From: Coprinopsis marcescibilis
Taxonomy: Eukaryota; Basidiomycota; Agaricomycetes; Agaricales; Psathyrellaceae
Length of the DNA: 64,000 nt
Assembly (NCBI GenBank): GCA_004369085.1
Contig: ML210223.1
Span: forward strand, 1 to 64,000
Direction: 5' to 3'
The number at the start of each line of letters is the position of its first letter. Positions within the stretch are counted from its first letter, which is position 1. The notes under the pieces were generated by a model, which did not search any database, was not told the DNA's origin, and saw only the letters and a program-made list of their open reading frames with translations. This document shows, in pieces, positions 22,934 through 34,138 of this stretch. Both the position numbers and the translations under genes were made by a program.

Positions 22934-25900
22934 TCATTTTGAATGGGTATTAGATATCTCCCGCAGCAGTCGCAATGCCTCCCTAAGCTCATCCTGACAC
23001 TTTCCAAAATCGGAGTCCAGTTGTCCATGATAAATATCAACAGCCATGCGAATCTGCCCCAACGCCTTTCTCTTTCTTCCTATCCCAGCCAGCGCCACCG
23101 CGTATGTCTTGTGAAGATCTCCATCACCAGCATATCCTCCTTCTACGTCCAACTTCCGACTAAGCTCGACCGCTTCGCGAGCGACCTCAACAGCCTCCAG
23201 GAATCGTTTCTTCATATTGAGACAATGTGCCAACGTATCCAACGACGCCGTTAGTCCAACCTCGAAATTATCTGGGTCGACTAACGCAAGTCGCCGGTAA
23301 AACGCGACAGCTTCCTGTGCATGTTCCATCGGATCTTCGTCTCTGATCAGGCAATGAGCAAGGTTCCAAGCATAGCCAGTGAGCATATTGGCCAACGCAT
23401 CTTCATATTCCGTGGGGAATTTGACAACAAGCCTCCGCAGGATGTCGATAACTTCTCGTGTCGGCTCAAGCGAGTCGACGTAGCGTTTGAGCCGCGCCAA
23501 ACAGCCCACATACCCTCGCAAAGACTCAACCATCTCCCTCTCATAGCCACCAGCCGCCTGTCTCCGATAAAGGTCCAACACCTCTCTATAACATCCAACA
23601 GCATCCTCATGACGGTCCACGTACGTCAGATAGAGGCCAAGCTCTAGTAACGACGACGCCAGGGAGGGTTCCAATGTCACAGGATCTGAAATTGCCAAGG
23701 CACGCTTGATCCCTACCGCCTCGGCCATTTCTTCCGCTGCATCCTCGTCCCGACCACACATGTCCAGCGCCCCAGCCAATTGGTGAAGCGAATCCGCCAG
23801 ACGAACGGTGTACCGCGTAGGGTTGGCGTGCGCAAGTCTTCGGTATACAGAGACAGCTTCCCTAAGGTGCTCAACAGCGTTGTCGGCACAATCCATCTTG
23901 GTCAGATATGCGCCTGCCAACTCAAGCGAGTCCCCAAGCAAGCCTTCGAGCGGTTCTGGACCGTGGGTCAAGAACCTTCGCCTAACCCCAACGGCCTGCA
24001 TCGCAATAGGTATGGCCTCCTCATATCGATCGCATGCGCCCATGCACCTAGCCAGTGCGTGTAAAGAACTCCCAAGTCGTCCATGAAATCTCGTCGACTC
24101 TTCATCGGCCAACCTCCGGTAAACATCTACCACCTCCCCGTAAATCTCTGCCGCATCAACATTGTTCCCAGCCGACTCCAAATACAAGGCAACCTGCGAC
24201 AACAGCCCCATAGCAGCACTTTCATAAACCCCACCGTTCCTCTTAACCAACACCCGAACCACACTGCTGAATTTCAACACCACCATAGGACCTTCCTTCC
24301 TCCGCTTCAGCGGCACGCACGCCCTCTCCAAAATCTCCACCCATTCCCCACAGAAAAAGTTGCATATGCTAAAGCGGCTTCCAAACATGTTGGAACCCCT
24401 CAGCCCAGCAATGGAATCGGCGTACTGCTGTAGGGAATACGCCAGCGGAAGCTGGTCGTTGGTTGAGTCATTCATCGCCACCTGGTGCCAGATGCTGAGA
24501 GCCTCCAAACGTGCCGCCACCGCCTCCTCCCGCCGCTCGCACAACACTAGCGTTGCCGACAAACCAGCCAATAGCCCTGCGAGAGCATCCCCAAACGCAC
24601 CCGAATCGTCGTCCATCAACCCGCGATGCACTTCCACGGCATCCGAGAGAGACTTTAGGGCATCATCGTACCGATGCATCCGATTGAGAACAAACGCTTC
24701 GGTGGCCGCGAGTCGCCCAGAATACAGATTCATTGCAGCTCGCGACGTTTCTGCGAGTTGTAAAATGACTTCATATGCCTCCTTCACATCCTGGAGGGCA
24801 TCTTGAAGCCGATTGGCTGACGAAAGGCATAATGCGAATATCTGTAGGGACAGTGCCAGCTCTGCCTTCACTCCTCCATCCAAAGCCGGATCGGCCAATT
24901 GGATTCGTCGATAGAGCTCGATGGCTTCTTGAGCAACTAAACATGCTTCTGGGCATCTGGACGCCTTCAACAGACACATTGCCATGGCATGGAACGTCCT
25001 CGCAGTTTCAATAGCAACTGGAGTAATGTTCTCAGCGTTGGCCTGTTTCTGCGAATACAGGTATGAGCAAAATCGATCAGCGACGATTGAAAAAAAAGAA
25101 CTGACTGATGTCTCCTTCCATAACAAAAGAAATTTTCGAACGTCCCCCGTCGACGCAGAAAGCTCAAGTAGAGGGCGTGGATCCCGAACGAGCATCGCGA
25201 CATCGCTCGTAAGCTGACTGTGTATGTGTCCTGTTGATAGTTGGGATGTCGCACGGATATGGGCCCCTATGTGTTGGGATGAATACCAAAGTTGCTCAGG
25301 AACACCTTCCTTGGTAAGCAAAGGTATGTTAGGAACCGCCCAAGCAGATATACGCCCCTGCCACGGCCACTCCCCGTCGGTATACCCAAGGTCAGACACT
25401 TTCCCCCGCTTAAGATCACTGTTGATAGCGAGCAGTGAGAGTCTTGCTATGGTCAAGTGGTGTTCCTGAACATCCAAGCGATATGGCTCCGGTGCTCGCT
25501 CAACCAGGTACTCTCGCACCGAACGATGCGCAAGGCGTAACACTTGACGATCGTCGTCAAGAGCGTAGTCCTGTAGAAGTGACCGAACCAGTCTGCATAT
25601 CCGATGAACATGGCTGGTCGTTATTCCCTCCGCCTGGTATAGAGCAGTGAGCCCAATGATGGATATCGGCTCCTCCAGCGTGACTAGCGCCCCCACAATG
25701 GCTCTATATTTCTCCGTGAACCTGTTGTCCGCCCAATTCAGCTTCGACGAGATGCGTTCGTAGAGAGCGTCGAGTTTTTCCGTCCCGTCGACGCCATATG
25801 GTGTTGTGTCCACGATATCTTGTAGATCCGCAGCCTGGTCGAAAGACTGTTCAAGGTGACGCAAAACGACCGTCGTCCACAAGAACGAGCCCTCGGCCTT

Positions 25901-26671
25901 GGCGATGAAATCGAAGACAAGCTGTGGTGGGATAGAGGACACGTAGATTTCCTTGGACAGCGAATGGTTGACGTAGGTTACCAAATCACTGGATGTGGAG
26001 CCTTTGGTCAAGGACTGTGATGACCATTGAATGTGCGGTCGATTGATAAGACGGCCCATGATGCTTTCTTCTTTACGCGCGGAGGCGATAATGCGGAAAG
26101 TGGGTGGAAGTTGTTGGGTGATATCTTGCAGGAACTCGAAAACAACTCCATGTCCTTCCTCGTCGATCGCATCGATGACGATGACAAAAGGCCGATCTGC
26201 GGGAAGATGTTCGCATACAGGCAGAACGAGCTTCTGCAATTGCTGAAGCGGCGGTGCTGACTCCAAGGTGCTATCCTTCAGAATCAAGTCGGCAGTGGCC
26301 CGCTGAATTTCGTCACCGAGGTCGCAAAGGCTGCGTATGAGAACCGCCACGAACTGAGATGCATTGTGTTGAACGTCGAGTTTGTCAAAGACGAAGCTGG
26401 CGAGAAGTTTGCCTTGACTATGCAGCTTCTCCGAAACGGTGTGCATCAAGGCGGACTTTCCACTACCCGTGGAGTCTCCTATCACCAGGAGTTTCCCACC
26501 ACAGGGTTCAGTTGGAGTGCTGTCGACCCACGTCAGTACTTCTTCGATATGGACCAACCGTGTGCCTGGGAGGCATGATTTTGAGACTTCCCAAGAGGGC
26601 CTTTGGGATTTTGGTAGCCATTGTAAAAGGATTTCGGTATCAGAGCCTACGGGTTCGTTAATAATAGGCAT
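22934..26671 (-). CDS. NACHT-TPR protein 2 (fungal NLR-like)
   Basis: A long open frame with an in-frame ATG at 26671 (MPIINEPVGSDTEIL). NACHT features are SCLPGTRLVHIEEVLTWV, P-loop DSTGSGKSA and Walker B FVIVIDAIDEE. The C-terminal 700 residues are degenerate TPRs (YRRLALVDP, HDLA-type units) ending REISNTHSK. At the NACHT/TPR junction a 57-nt segment (25049-25105) has a GT donor (GTCAGT), a branch-like GCTGAT and a CGCAG acceptor, contains no stop and is a multiple of three. It sits where genes 1 and 3 have introns, so it is probably an intron that happens to stay open. The gene may instead start further upstream by splicing to the coding unit at 26822-27452. Unlike genes 1 and 3, I find no MQVAGRDM exon. 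Confidence 0.82.
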   Translation of the reverse strand: MPIINEPVGSDTEILLQWLPKSQRPSWEVSKSCLPGTRLVHIEEVLTWVDSTPTEPCGGKLLVIGDSTGSGKSALMHTVSEKLHSQGKLLASFVFDKLDVQHNASQFVAVLIRSLCDLGDEIQRATADLILKDSTLESAPPLQQLQKLVLPVCEHLPADRPFVIVIDAIDEEGHGVVFEFLQDITQQLPPTFRIIASARKEESIMGRLINRPHIQWSSQSLTKGSTSSDLVTYVNHSLSKEIYVSSIPPQLVFDFIAKAEGSFLWTTVVLRHLEQSFDQAADLQDIVDTTPYGVDGTEKLDALYERISSKLNWADNRFTEKYRAIVGALVTLEEPISIIGLTALYQAEGITTSHVHRICRLVRSLLQDYALDDDRQVLRLAHRSVREYLVERAPEPYRLDVQEHHLTIARLSLLAINSDLKRGKVSDLGYTDGEWPWQGRISAWAVPNIPLLTKEGVPEQLWYSSQHIGAHIRATSQLSTGHIHSQLTSDVAMLVRDPRPLLELSASTGDVRKFLLLWKETSVSSFFSIVADRFCSYLYSQKQANAENITPVAIETARTFHAMAMCLLKASRCPEACLVAQEAIELYRRIQLADPALDGGVKAELALSLQIFALCLSSANRLQDALQDVKEAYEVILQLAETSRAAMNLYSGRLAATEAFVLNRMHRYDDALKSLSDAVEVHRGLMDDDSGAFGDALAGLLAGLSATLVLCERREEAVAARLEALSIWHQVAMNDSTNDQLPLAYSLQQYADSIAGLRGSNMFGSRFSICNFFCGEWVEILERACVPLKRRKEGPMVVLKFSSVVRVLVKRNGGVYESAAMGLLSQVALYLESAGNNVDAAEIYGEVVDVYRRLADEESTRFHGRLGSSLHALARCMGACDRYEEAIPIAMQAVGVRRRFLTHGPEPLEGLLGDSLELAGAYLTKMDCADNAVEHLREAVSVYRRLAHANPTRYTVRLADSLHQLAGALDMCGRDEDAAEEMAEAVGIKRALAISDPVTLEPSLASSLLELGLYLTYVDRHEDAVGCYREVLDLYRRQAAGGYEREMVESLRGYVGCLARLKRYVDSLEPTREVIDILRRLVVKFPTEYEDALANMLTGYAWNLAHCLIRDEDPMEHAQEAVAFYRRLALVDPDNFEVGLTASLDTLAHCLNMKKRFLEAVEVAREAVELSRKLDVEGGYAGDGDLHKTYAVALAGIGRKRKALGQIRMAVDIYHGQLDSDFGKCQDELREALRLLREISNTHSK

Positions 26672-26821
26672 GGGGAAGGTTGACAACGATCATATCATGT
26701 ACCAAGGTCCCATTTCTGCAAATCCTTTCTTTCATTTAAATGCTCGCCTCCAGTTGCCGTGTCGTTGACCCCTTCAGATCCCATGAGGATGCCTACATAT
26801 ATGCGCGAACTTTCAACATAC

Positions 26822-27452
26822 CATTTGAAACGAGATTGTATTGACGTAGCTCAGTTGCATGGGCAGCATTTGACACTTTCCGGCCTGAACGTTCGGTGTC
26901 TCTGCGGATCGTGGCTGGAAAGATGGTCAGGATGCAAGACTGAAACAAATGTCCAGCACCTCACCTCGATGTATTGCCGCCCTTTCCAAGCGTTCCGCTT
27001 GTCTGCTAGACTGTAGGTAATTTCGTTTTTTGTGCGCCTTTTTGATAGGCTCTGGGTCGGCATACAGGTAGCTTCCAGTAATAGTACCAGTTTGCAACAG
27101 GACCGGGTCGGTTCCTAAAGCAGGAGTCAAAATCCCACTACCGGAGGTAAGAGAATGGAACTCGCTGATAGCTGCGGCAACCGGGCTGACGGTACCTAAC
27201 GCAGGCTCAACACCAGACATCCTTGATTTCCTTAGTTTTCGTCCTCTTGTATCATCTGCAAGAGAAGCATGGAGGTGAGGGCTACACACTACTGTGATTG
27301 TTGTCACACGTACCAGATCTTGCTCGTTTCTCTGGACGGCGGGATCGAACCCTGTCCCAAAGGCCACGCACCGCCTCGCGGACCTGTAAGTAGTATGTAG
27401 TTAGTAACTCGCATTCTCAACCTCTAAAATTTGACGTACTCACCATTTCCAT
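26822..27452 (-). CDS. Small spliced coding unit, either 5' exons of NACHT-TPR 2 or a separate gene
   Basis: Four exons can be joined with good splice sites and an intact frame: 27444-27452, 27314-27383, 26965-27255 and 26822-26914. They encode a start MEMVREAVRGLWDRV, a basic segment (KKAHKKRNY) and RATIRRDTERSGRK. From there it can end at a TAG after KVRAYM (about 160 aa), or splice over a 175-nt intron (26647-26821) into the NACHT-TPR 2 frame at NGSDTEILLQW. The second option closes in frame but needs an intron three times the local norm. I recognise no domain. Confidence 0.45.
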
Positions 27453-27824
27453 AATGAGATGTCTACTCGATAAGACCTGATGAGAAGAACTGTCAAGGTG
27501 GCCGCATTGCGATTCTGCGATATAAGAAGACCCGACAATGTGTTCTCAATGAGGCCGTGGAGACTCGGACGCCTGTCTGCGGCCACAGATCATAAGTTTT
27601 CCGACACAAAATGAGAGCATCGTGTCCAGTGCGAGCTCCTTGGAAGCGAAGAGGTCCAAGTATGGATATGAACGTCGTTTCAAACATGCCTTTGTTGAGC
27701 GATTTAATCCCGGGGCACACTGCAAGTTTGATAGACCACTTGGCGGCAAAACCATGGTTATCGCGTCGCCCTAGTAGTGCAGGGAAAGGAACACATGTGT
27801 AAGAGAGTCCCCAGAGTATAACTG
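27453..27824. other. Intergenic, nothing recognised
   Basis: 5' flank of the small coding unit. Only short overlapping open frames, with no motif or credible splice structure. Confidence 0.45.
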
Positions 27825-28462
27825 TTAGCTCAATGACAACTGCAAACCTTTCAGATCACTCCTAGACCACACACAACTTCGTCCAAATCCTTCATTTCGC
27901 TTGTGAACCATTTTGCATTCATTCTCGCTTGGGACATTAATCGTCACACTGGTGCGTATGCTGGGACTTGAATGATAATAATGGCTGGGATCTGGTAAAG
28001 TATGCAGCAATGTCGCTAGGGCTGATGGCATTGGACAAGAGGTTCTTCGACGACGGAGATAATCAGGCTGCCCAGAATCGTCGGCGTTGACAGCACGTGT
28101 GTTTCCACGATAATGATGCGCTATCGTGCCACGATCTAGACCGATGACTGGTCGAGCCAACGTCTTCAGACTTCATGTTCGAGTAAAAGATAGAACTCAT
28201 AGAAGGTAATGAAAGAGAGAAGGAGAGCTTGGATGAGACACGGTAAGATCATACTTATTTCGAGGATAGTACTTGAGATTATGATAACCATCGGCATGAA
28301 GTCGATTCCTCTAAACCCAATTCCAGTGCAGTAACGAGAGGTAGCGCTAAGCGACTGCGGGGACTTGAGGAGACAATCGACCCAACTACGAGGAAGCAAA
28401 TAATAAACATTCATGCCGGAACCAATGGCGAACATCACGATTATTGTAACAAGGCCGGCCAT
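27825..28462 (-). pseudogene. Possible remnant of a membrane protein gene
   Basis: An ATG at 28462 opens 98 codons with two strongly hydrophobic stretches (GLVTIIVMFAIGSG and PMVIIISSTILEISMI). A second minus-strand frame at 27825-28160 encodes a hydrophilic Ser/Arg/His-rich segment, as would suit a cytosolic tail. I could not find a GT-AG intron joining the two in frame. It may be a decayed multi-pass protein or two unrelated frames. No family identified. Confidence 0.25.
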
Positions 28463-29399
28463 CAGGACGTGGTGGCACAGTGGGACCAGCTGCAGATCTC
28501 TGAGTCGGTCGCAGCGCTAGTAAGCTGAAGTGTCAGTGGGTGAGCCTATGTCTGCAGTTCTTGACTGATTTCGATAATACCACGACCAGAGTAAACCAGA
28601 TTACCGCGTCAGGTGCCAGAAGGGGCGCCGGAGGCATTGGCGAATTAGGCCCACAGAACAGCTGAGAGCGATCCCAGCTGGATTTGGATCCCCAGGGATT
28701 GTTTGTAATGCACCCTAATGTCTATACAACGACCGAGTCCACAGCGTCCAGATACTATAATGGCTCATAGACTATAGTCGAACAGCGACACTTATTGGGT
28801 ATACGTTTTTTTACATTTTTGCTGTGCCAACAGGTACCGAAGAACCCGGGGAACTGTTTTCATGACATATACAAGTACTGTCTTGATAACAGTAGCAACA
28901 TCAGTAGGTCGCTCCGCCCCCAGTGGAAGTCGATCCCGGACGATCAGTGATTACCCATTTACCCCCAGTGCAACTTCACTGGTTATGTTGCATTCAACTT
29001 GCATCAACGCAAGATGCTTTCGGAAGAAGCCCGCATTTGTGAAGCATATGCGCCAGGTGCTGTGCGTGCAACATACAGAAGAACCGCGTTTTTTTCCGAT
29101 TGACAGTCAAGTTAAGCGCCCAATCAGTCACAGTCACAGCCTTGTATCAGCTGTTTCATCTTCAGGCGACCCAGTACCGCTGCCAGTGCACTGTATAGCA
29201 ACGCAAGTTATTGTTCGCATGGGTTTATGCCGGACACGCGTTTGATGTGTCCACAAGTGTCATGATCCCTATATATAAGATGTTCTTTCACGAAAACAAG
29301 GGCATATCAGATCTTTGTGCTCCCTCCCTCCCACCTCTTTTAACGCAGGCACCTGTCCTTCTCTCTACCCCTACCCAAAAGTACTCTTTGACCGCGATC
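28463..29399. other. Intergenic, promoter region of the Asn-rich protein gene
   Basis: Nearly 1 kb without a recognisable gene. The right part carries a TATA-like element (29272-29279) and a CT-rich tract before the ATG at 29400. Confidence 0.5.
29272..29279 (+). promoter_or_regulatory. TATA-like element
   Basis: TATATAAG lies about 120 bp upstream of the ATG at 29400 and is followed by a pyrimidine-rich stretch (CTCCCTCCCACCTC), a common core-promoter arrangement in basidiomycetes. Function is inferred from position. Confidence 0.45.
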
Positions 29400-30448
29400 A
29401 TGTCTATACTGGCTGGAGCATCAGGAGTGGTCATTAGTGGAAATAGCAGTATCAACGCGTACTCCGGCGATGTCACGAACAACTACACTCACACAACCAA
29501 TCGGATTAAGGATTCCTTCAACTCGAACCAAACTTCATATGAAAACTCCGGGAATGATAACTCTCAGAGATATAACGGAGGGGGGTCGTATTCTTCGTAT
29601 TCTTGTTTGTATCTATCACTTTTGTTCACCGATCAGTTTCTTAACCTTACGTTGCAGCTTCTCCTAATCCCCCTTCCAGTGCTGGCTCCTTCCAGCCCTA
29701 CCCTGGACCTGGTACCCCGGGATTCCCTTTCCCTGGACACCCTGGCACAAATGCATTCTTCAACAAACCTCCTATATTGAACAATCCTACTCAGAATGCT
29801 CAACGTCCGCCTGCTGTACCACTCGCCCCCAACCCAGCGCAGTGGCAGCAGCAAGCCGCCGCCCAGTTTCTAGGCACCGACCCCCAAGGAATCAGTGGAG
29901 TGACCACGATCTCAGGATCGTTCAATAACTCTGTCAAAAACATTAGCGATGCGTACAACGACAAATCCACCCACAATGTAAACAACATCTACAACCCGAC
30001 TGCCTCACAATCTCCGCCTATGCAACACCCTCATTCTCCGCCAGCTCCTCATTTCACCCCAAGTCCGCCAACTCCCAATCATCAAGCTCACGTCCAGACA
30101 CCGCCTGTTGGTGTGCCACATACTCCACACCAAGCGCCCGCCCAGCCACAGTCCGACACACGCGCGCATAGCGAGGCTCAGCCTCCTGCTGTCCAGCCTC
30201 ATTCTAACGGGCAGGCAACTGCGCAGCCTCCGGCAGCAGCCGAAGAGGTCGCCACTGAGCAGCCCAAGACGCTCGGACAGACACTGGGTACAGATCCTGT
30301 TCCCGATGAGATTACAGCACTGTTCGTCGTTACCGACAAAGCACCAGCTGAAGGAGAGGAGCTCAAGAAGAAAGGGTTCAGACACTCAATGAAGGGCTTC
30401 TTTGGGCTTAAGAAGAAGGATAAGACCAAGGAAGGCGCTGAAAGCTAG
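29400..30448 (+). CDS. Asn-rich / Pro-Gln-rich protein of unknown function
   Basis: Exons 29400-29584 and 29680-30448 join in frame to 317 aa; the acceptor CCCTTCCAG is preceded by a CTAAT branch-like site. The N-terminal 60 residues are Asn/Ser/Thr-rich (GVVISGNSSINAYSGDV). A related stretch recurs around residues 135-170 (GVTTISGSFNNSVKNISD). Between lie Pro/Gly-rich and Gln-rich segments. After the second Asn-rich stretch comes a Pro/His/Gln-rich region, then a short ordered-looking segment (DEITALFVVTDKAPAEGEE) and a basic end (KGFFGLKKKDKTKEG). There is no signal peptide or membrane helix. I recognise no domain. Confidence 0.72.
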
Positions 30449-30847
30449 GTCTTCAAACATTGCATAAGGGATATCGATTTTTACACCCCTAATGTGTGCT
30501 ACCTCGGGTCGCGGCTGCGTTTTGATCGTGTAATTTTATAAATACTTGGACCCCAGTTTCATCGTTCCTGAAATGGCTTCACGGATGATTGTATAACCAT
30601 GTCCGAATTTATTCCAATAATACTCAAGGCACACTGATTAATCACAAACGCACACCATCGTGCTCTTTTGCTTGCGCACAGTCCATTGTAAAGTGCCGGA
30701 CAAGACTCACGTATCCACGTCTGCGCGGTACAGAAGTACTACGCTCTCAAAGCCGCAGACTAAGGTTCACGTGAACAGATTTGGGTTGAGTGTACCTAAC
30801 CCCACAGTGAGTCGGTACTACCAATGAAACTGCTGATGGAAGTAGAC
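30449..30847. other. Convergent 3' region
   Basis: About 400 bp between two genes that point at each other. It holds their 3' untranslated regions and terminators. It may also contain a last small exon of the aldehyde dehydrogenase. Confidence 0.5.
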
Positions 30848-33143
30848 CTACATGTCAATGGCGTATTGACCCATTTCCCTTCCAATCCCCGACTGCTTGC
30901 AGCCTCCGAATGGCATCGCGACATCAACTGGGATTGTCGAATTCACCTTTATAGTAGATGAAAGGATAAGCCTTCGAAGAATGCAATTCACAGAAAGGCA
31001 GAGGAAATCAACTTACGCTGACAGTACCAGCCTCCAGCTCGTTCGCGACTCGAAGGGCCTTACTGATGTTCTCAGAAAATACGTATGCCGCAAGTCCATA
31101 GGACGTGTCGTTCGCCAGCTCGACTACCTCTGGAAATGAGCAATGTTGTGAGCATTGTCAATGACGAGTAGCTTTATTTTTCACCTTCTTCTGTTTTGAA
31201 CTTCAATATCACTACGACAGGACCGAAAATCTCTTCTTTAGCGATTCTCATATCCATGGTGACCCCAGTAAAGATCGTGGGTTGAATAAAGTACCCTTTA
31301 TCGCTGGCTCGACCACCACCGATGTGAACTTGAGCGCCTTCTTTCTTTCCCGAGTCAATATATGACATAACGCGCTTCGATCCATACGAGCATGTCAGAA
31401 AGAAGCGAACGAGGTCAGTGAAGGGGACTCACATCGAATTGAGCTTGAGAAACTTGAGGTCCGTGTTGAATGCCATCGCTGAAAGGATCGCCTGTCGCGG
31501 CACCGAGAGCTTTTGCTGAAACCGTAAACTGACTGAGGAACTTGTCGTAGATTCCTTCTTGAACGAGGATTCGGCTCCCCGCTGCGCAAGCCTGACCCAT
31601 ATTTGTGCTATACCAAAGGTTCGATTTTAATCACAGCGCTGATACAAGAACTCACTAAATTCCCTGCGAAGCCCATTTAACAGCTTGCTCCAGGTCCGCA
31701 TCGTCGAATACGACAACCGGGCTCTTCCCTCCGAGCTCCAGTGTCACAGCCTTAAGATTCGATTCTGCTGCAGCCTTCATAATTTTGCGCCCTGTTATAG
31801 TGCTTCCTGTGAATGCGACCTTTGCAATATCAGGATGCTCGGCGATTGCTTGACCGACAGTATGTCCTGAATGAGACATTGTCAATCGCATCTAATCTCG
31901 GGGCTGGTCAGAGGCTTTGAATTGGCATACCATAACCGTTGACAATGTTAACGACACCGGGGGGAAACCCAGCTTCCACGACAAGGTCGGCGAACCGAAG
32001 GGCTGTTAGAGGTGTTATTTCCGAAGGCTGTGACATTTATGAACAGCTTGACGAAGAAGATGGCTCAAAAACATACCTTCAGTACTATGACGTTTCCTGT
32101 GGCTAAAGCCGGTGCAACCTTCCAGGAAAGCATAGCCTACATGTCATTAGAACTGGCTGTACTTTATAGCTTGTGCATGCAGTGAGACTTACGAGAGGGA
32201 AGTTCCAGGGAATGATTTGACCCTTCAAGTTGCGTCACTGCCTTGATGATCATATATCTCTGATGAAGATACTTACGCAGACGCCGTATGGCTCGCGGAG
32301 AACATATCCTATTTTCTTTTCGGATCCCTAAGAAAGCAAAATGTGGCAAATACGACTAAAAATTAGTTGATAGCCGACATGCCTCAATAGTTGACCCCTG
32401 AATCTTATCCGCCCATCCAGCATAGTATCTGAATGTACCAAGAGTGAGACCCAGATCCGCAGTCTTTGAAACTCCAAAGACTTTGCCTATTTGACACTTA
32501 GTCCACACCTTCATGAAAACATATCGGTGGATACTCACCGACGTTCAAAGACTCCAAGGCAGCCAGTTCATTGCTATACTTCTCAATTAAGTCGGCCAGT
32601 TTTTTGATGAGTTGGCCTCTGACTGATCCTGGAACTTTGGATCCCCAAGATGTTTTATATGCCTACGTGGACATTCGTCAGGCATTCTGCCTTTAAAGCG
32701 AAGGTTGTTACCTTTTTGGCGGCTACGACCGCTTTATCCACGTCGGCCTTGGTACCACAAGCAACTTCAGTAATAACCTGGCCAGTGGCTAATCAAAGAA
32801 CCAATGGAAAAGTGACGCTTAAGTGCTTCTTTCTAGATTACCCTTGTGTACTGTCACGTACCAGGGTTGATGACTCTTCAATAACGAGGTCATTGGTAAG
32901 GAGGAACACAACGAAGCCAAAATAAATAGCACGGGCTCACGCGGCTTTTCCGCCCTCTACAGGGCTAATCCATTCGCCGCCAATGAAGAGGCTGTTGTAG
33001 ACAATAGTCAGATAACGGTTATCATGTCCCGAAAATCAGAGGGAATTTGAACACGCAGATACATAAAGCACATACCCAGTGTGAATCGTGGAGCTCGCCT
33101 TGTAAACGGGCGTATCAAACCTATGGGTGTATGTTGCCGACAT
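30848..33143 (-). CDS. NAD(P)-dependent aldehyde dehydrogenase
   Basis: A heavily split gene (at least a dozen short exons) that reads as an intact ALDH when joined. Landmarks in order: [71 protein letters not shown] (coenzyme-binding turn), [10 protein letters not shown] (catalytic Glu), [11 protein letters not shown] (catalytic Cys), [24 protein letters not shown]. It oxidises aldehydes to acids, probably in the cytosol since no targeting peptide is visible. The C-terminus after YAIDM meets a TAG at 30848, some 15 residues earlier than usual, so a further short intron and exon is possible. Start ATG at 33143 is followed by typical N-terminal family sequence. Confidence 0.88.
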
Positions 33144-34138
33144 GGTGCTTGATTCTAATGCTTCAGTAAATCGCAGCAGGCTCCCCCTTTTGTACTACCA
33201 GCTAGCGTCAACGAATTCCTGGCGCGACTCCAGCTCTCCTGAAACCCGATATCCCTTCTCCACACTCGAGTACTCCGCTCGGGCCAGCGTTTCTAGCAGT
33301 GACGCGTATAACGCTGTAATCATGATGACTTTGGGCTTCTAATGACTCGGACACGGACGTGGGGAGTTTGCAGCCACTGTATAGTAAGGGCTTGAGGCTT
33401 CATGAGCTCCAAGAGTTCCCAAAAAGTAGAGAATTTGGAGGAGCTTCAGAACGTCAGCAGTGGGAGTCGACTCTGAGTCAGAACTTGAAGTCTCGACGGC
33501 CACTTCCGAATCTTGTAGCGACTTGAACGCTCCCGGCATGCAAATATGTCGGTGCTCGGGCCTGCTTGGTAAACCGGTAACTGGCCAGGCGAAAGGCGCT
33601 TACGGTTAAAGCACCGGACCCTAAGTTGGAGGAAATCGGGTTCAGCAGTTTTAACTTTCGGCTGGTTGAGGTTTTCGTTGAAGCCAACAAGTTCCCGTCA
33701 GATCGAACTGACGATAACCGCAGTGCTGTCTCGACCATCGCTTAGTAGGAGAGCGGTGCACAGGTACGTAGTAGTGACGGGCTCGCCGGGAGATGGGCTG
33801 GGACATACTTGCGCTGTCTGTTTGACCAAGTATCCAGATGCAATTGGTGGTGAAACTTGTCATTGCAAGACACTGTGAGCAGAATTCCACTATGACCTTC
33901 ATTCCCCGGGTTCTACGCCCACTGTACCCTGTGTTCGCTACACGATCAGGCTGGGGTAGTTTTGGCGGTGCAGTGTCGCCTAGATCTCTAGCGCCCAGCG
34001 GGCATCTCGTTATCACTTGTGCCCACTGCTTGATGCATAAAAATCACGCATATGCCACGACACAGCGAGGCCCTCGACCTCTGACAGTTTCACTTCTACC
34101 CACTTCTCGACGCCAGGAGCCCTAGTGTTAAGCCGATA
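33144..34138. other. Divergent intergenic region
   Basis: About 1 kb between the aldehyde dehydrogenase start (minus) and membrane-protein copy D (plus). Open stretches on both strands have no motif. Presumably both promoters. Confidence 0.5.

Noticed and set aside
22723..23040. Minus-strand frame running past the NACHT-TPR 2 stop as an alternative C-terminus
   Set aside because: It is in a different frame from the TPR array, and no splice sites link them well.
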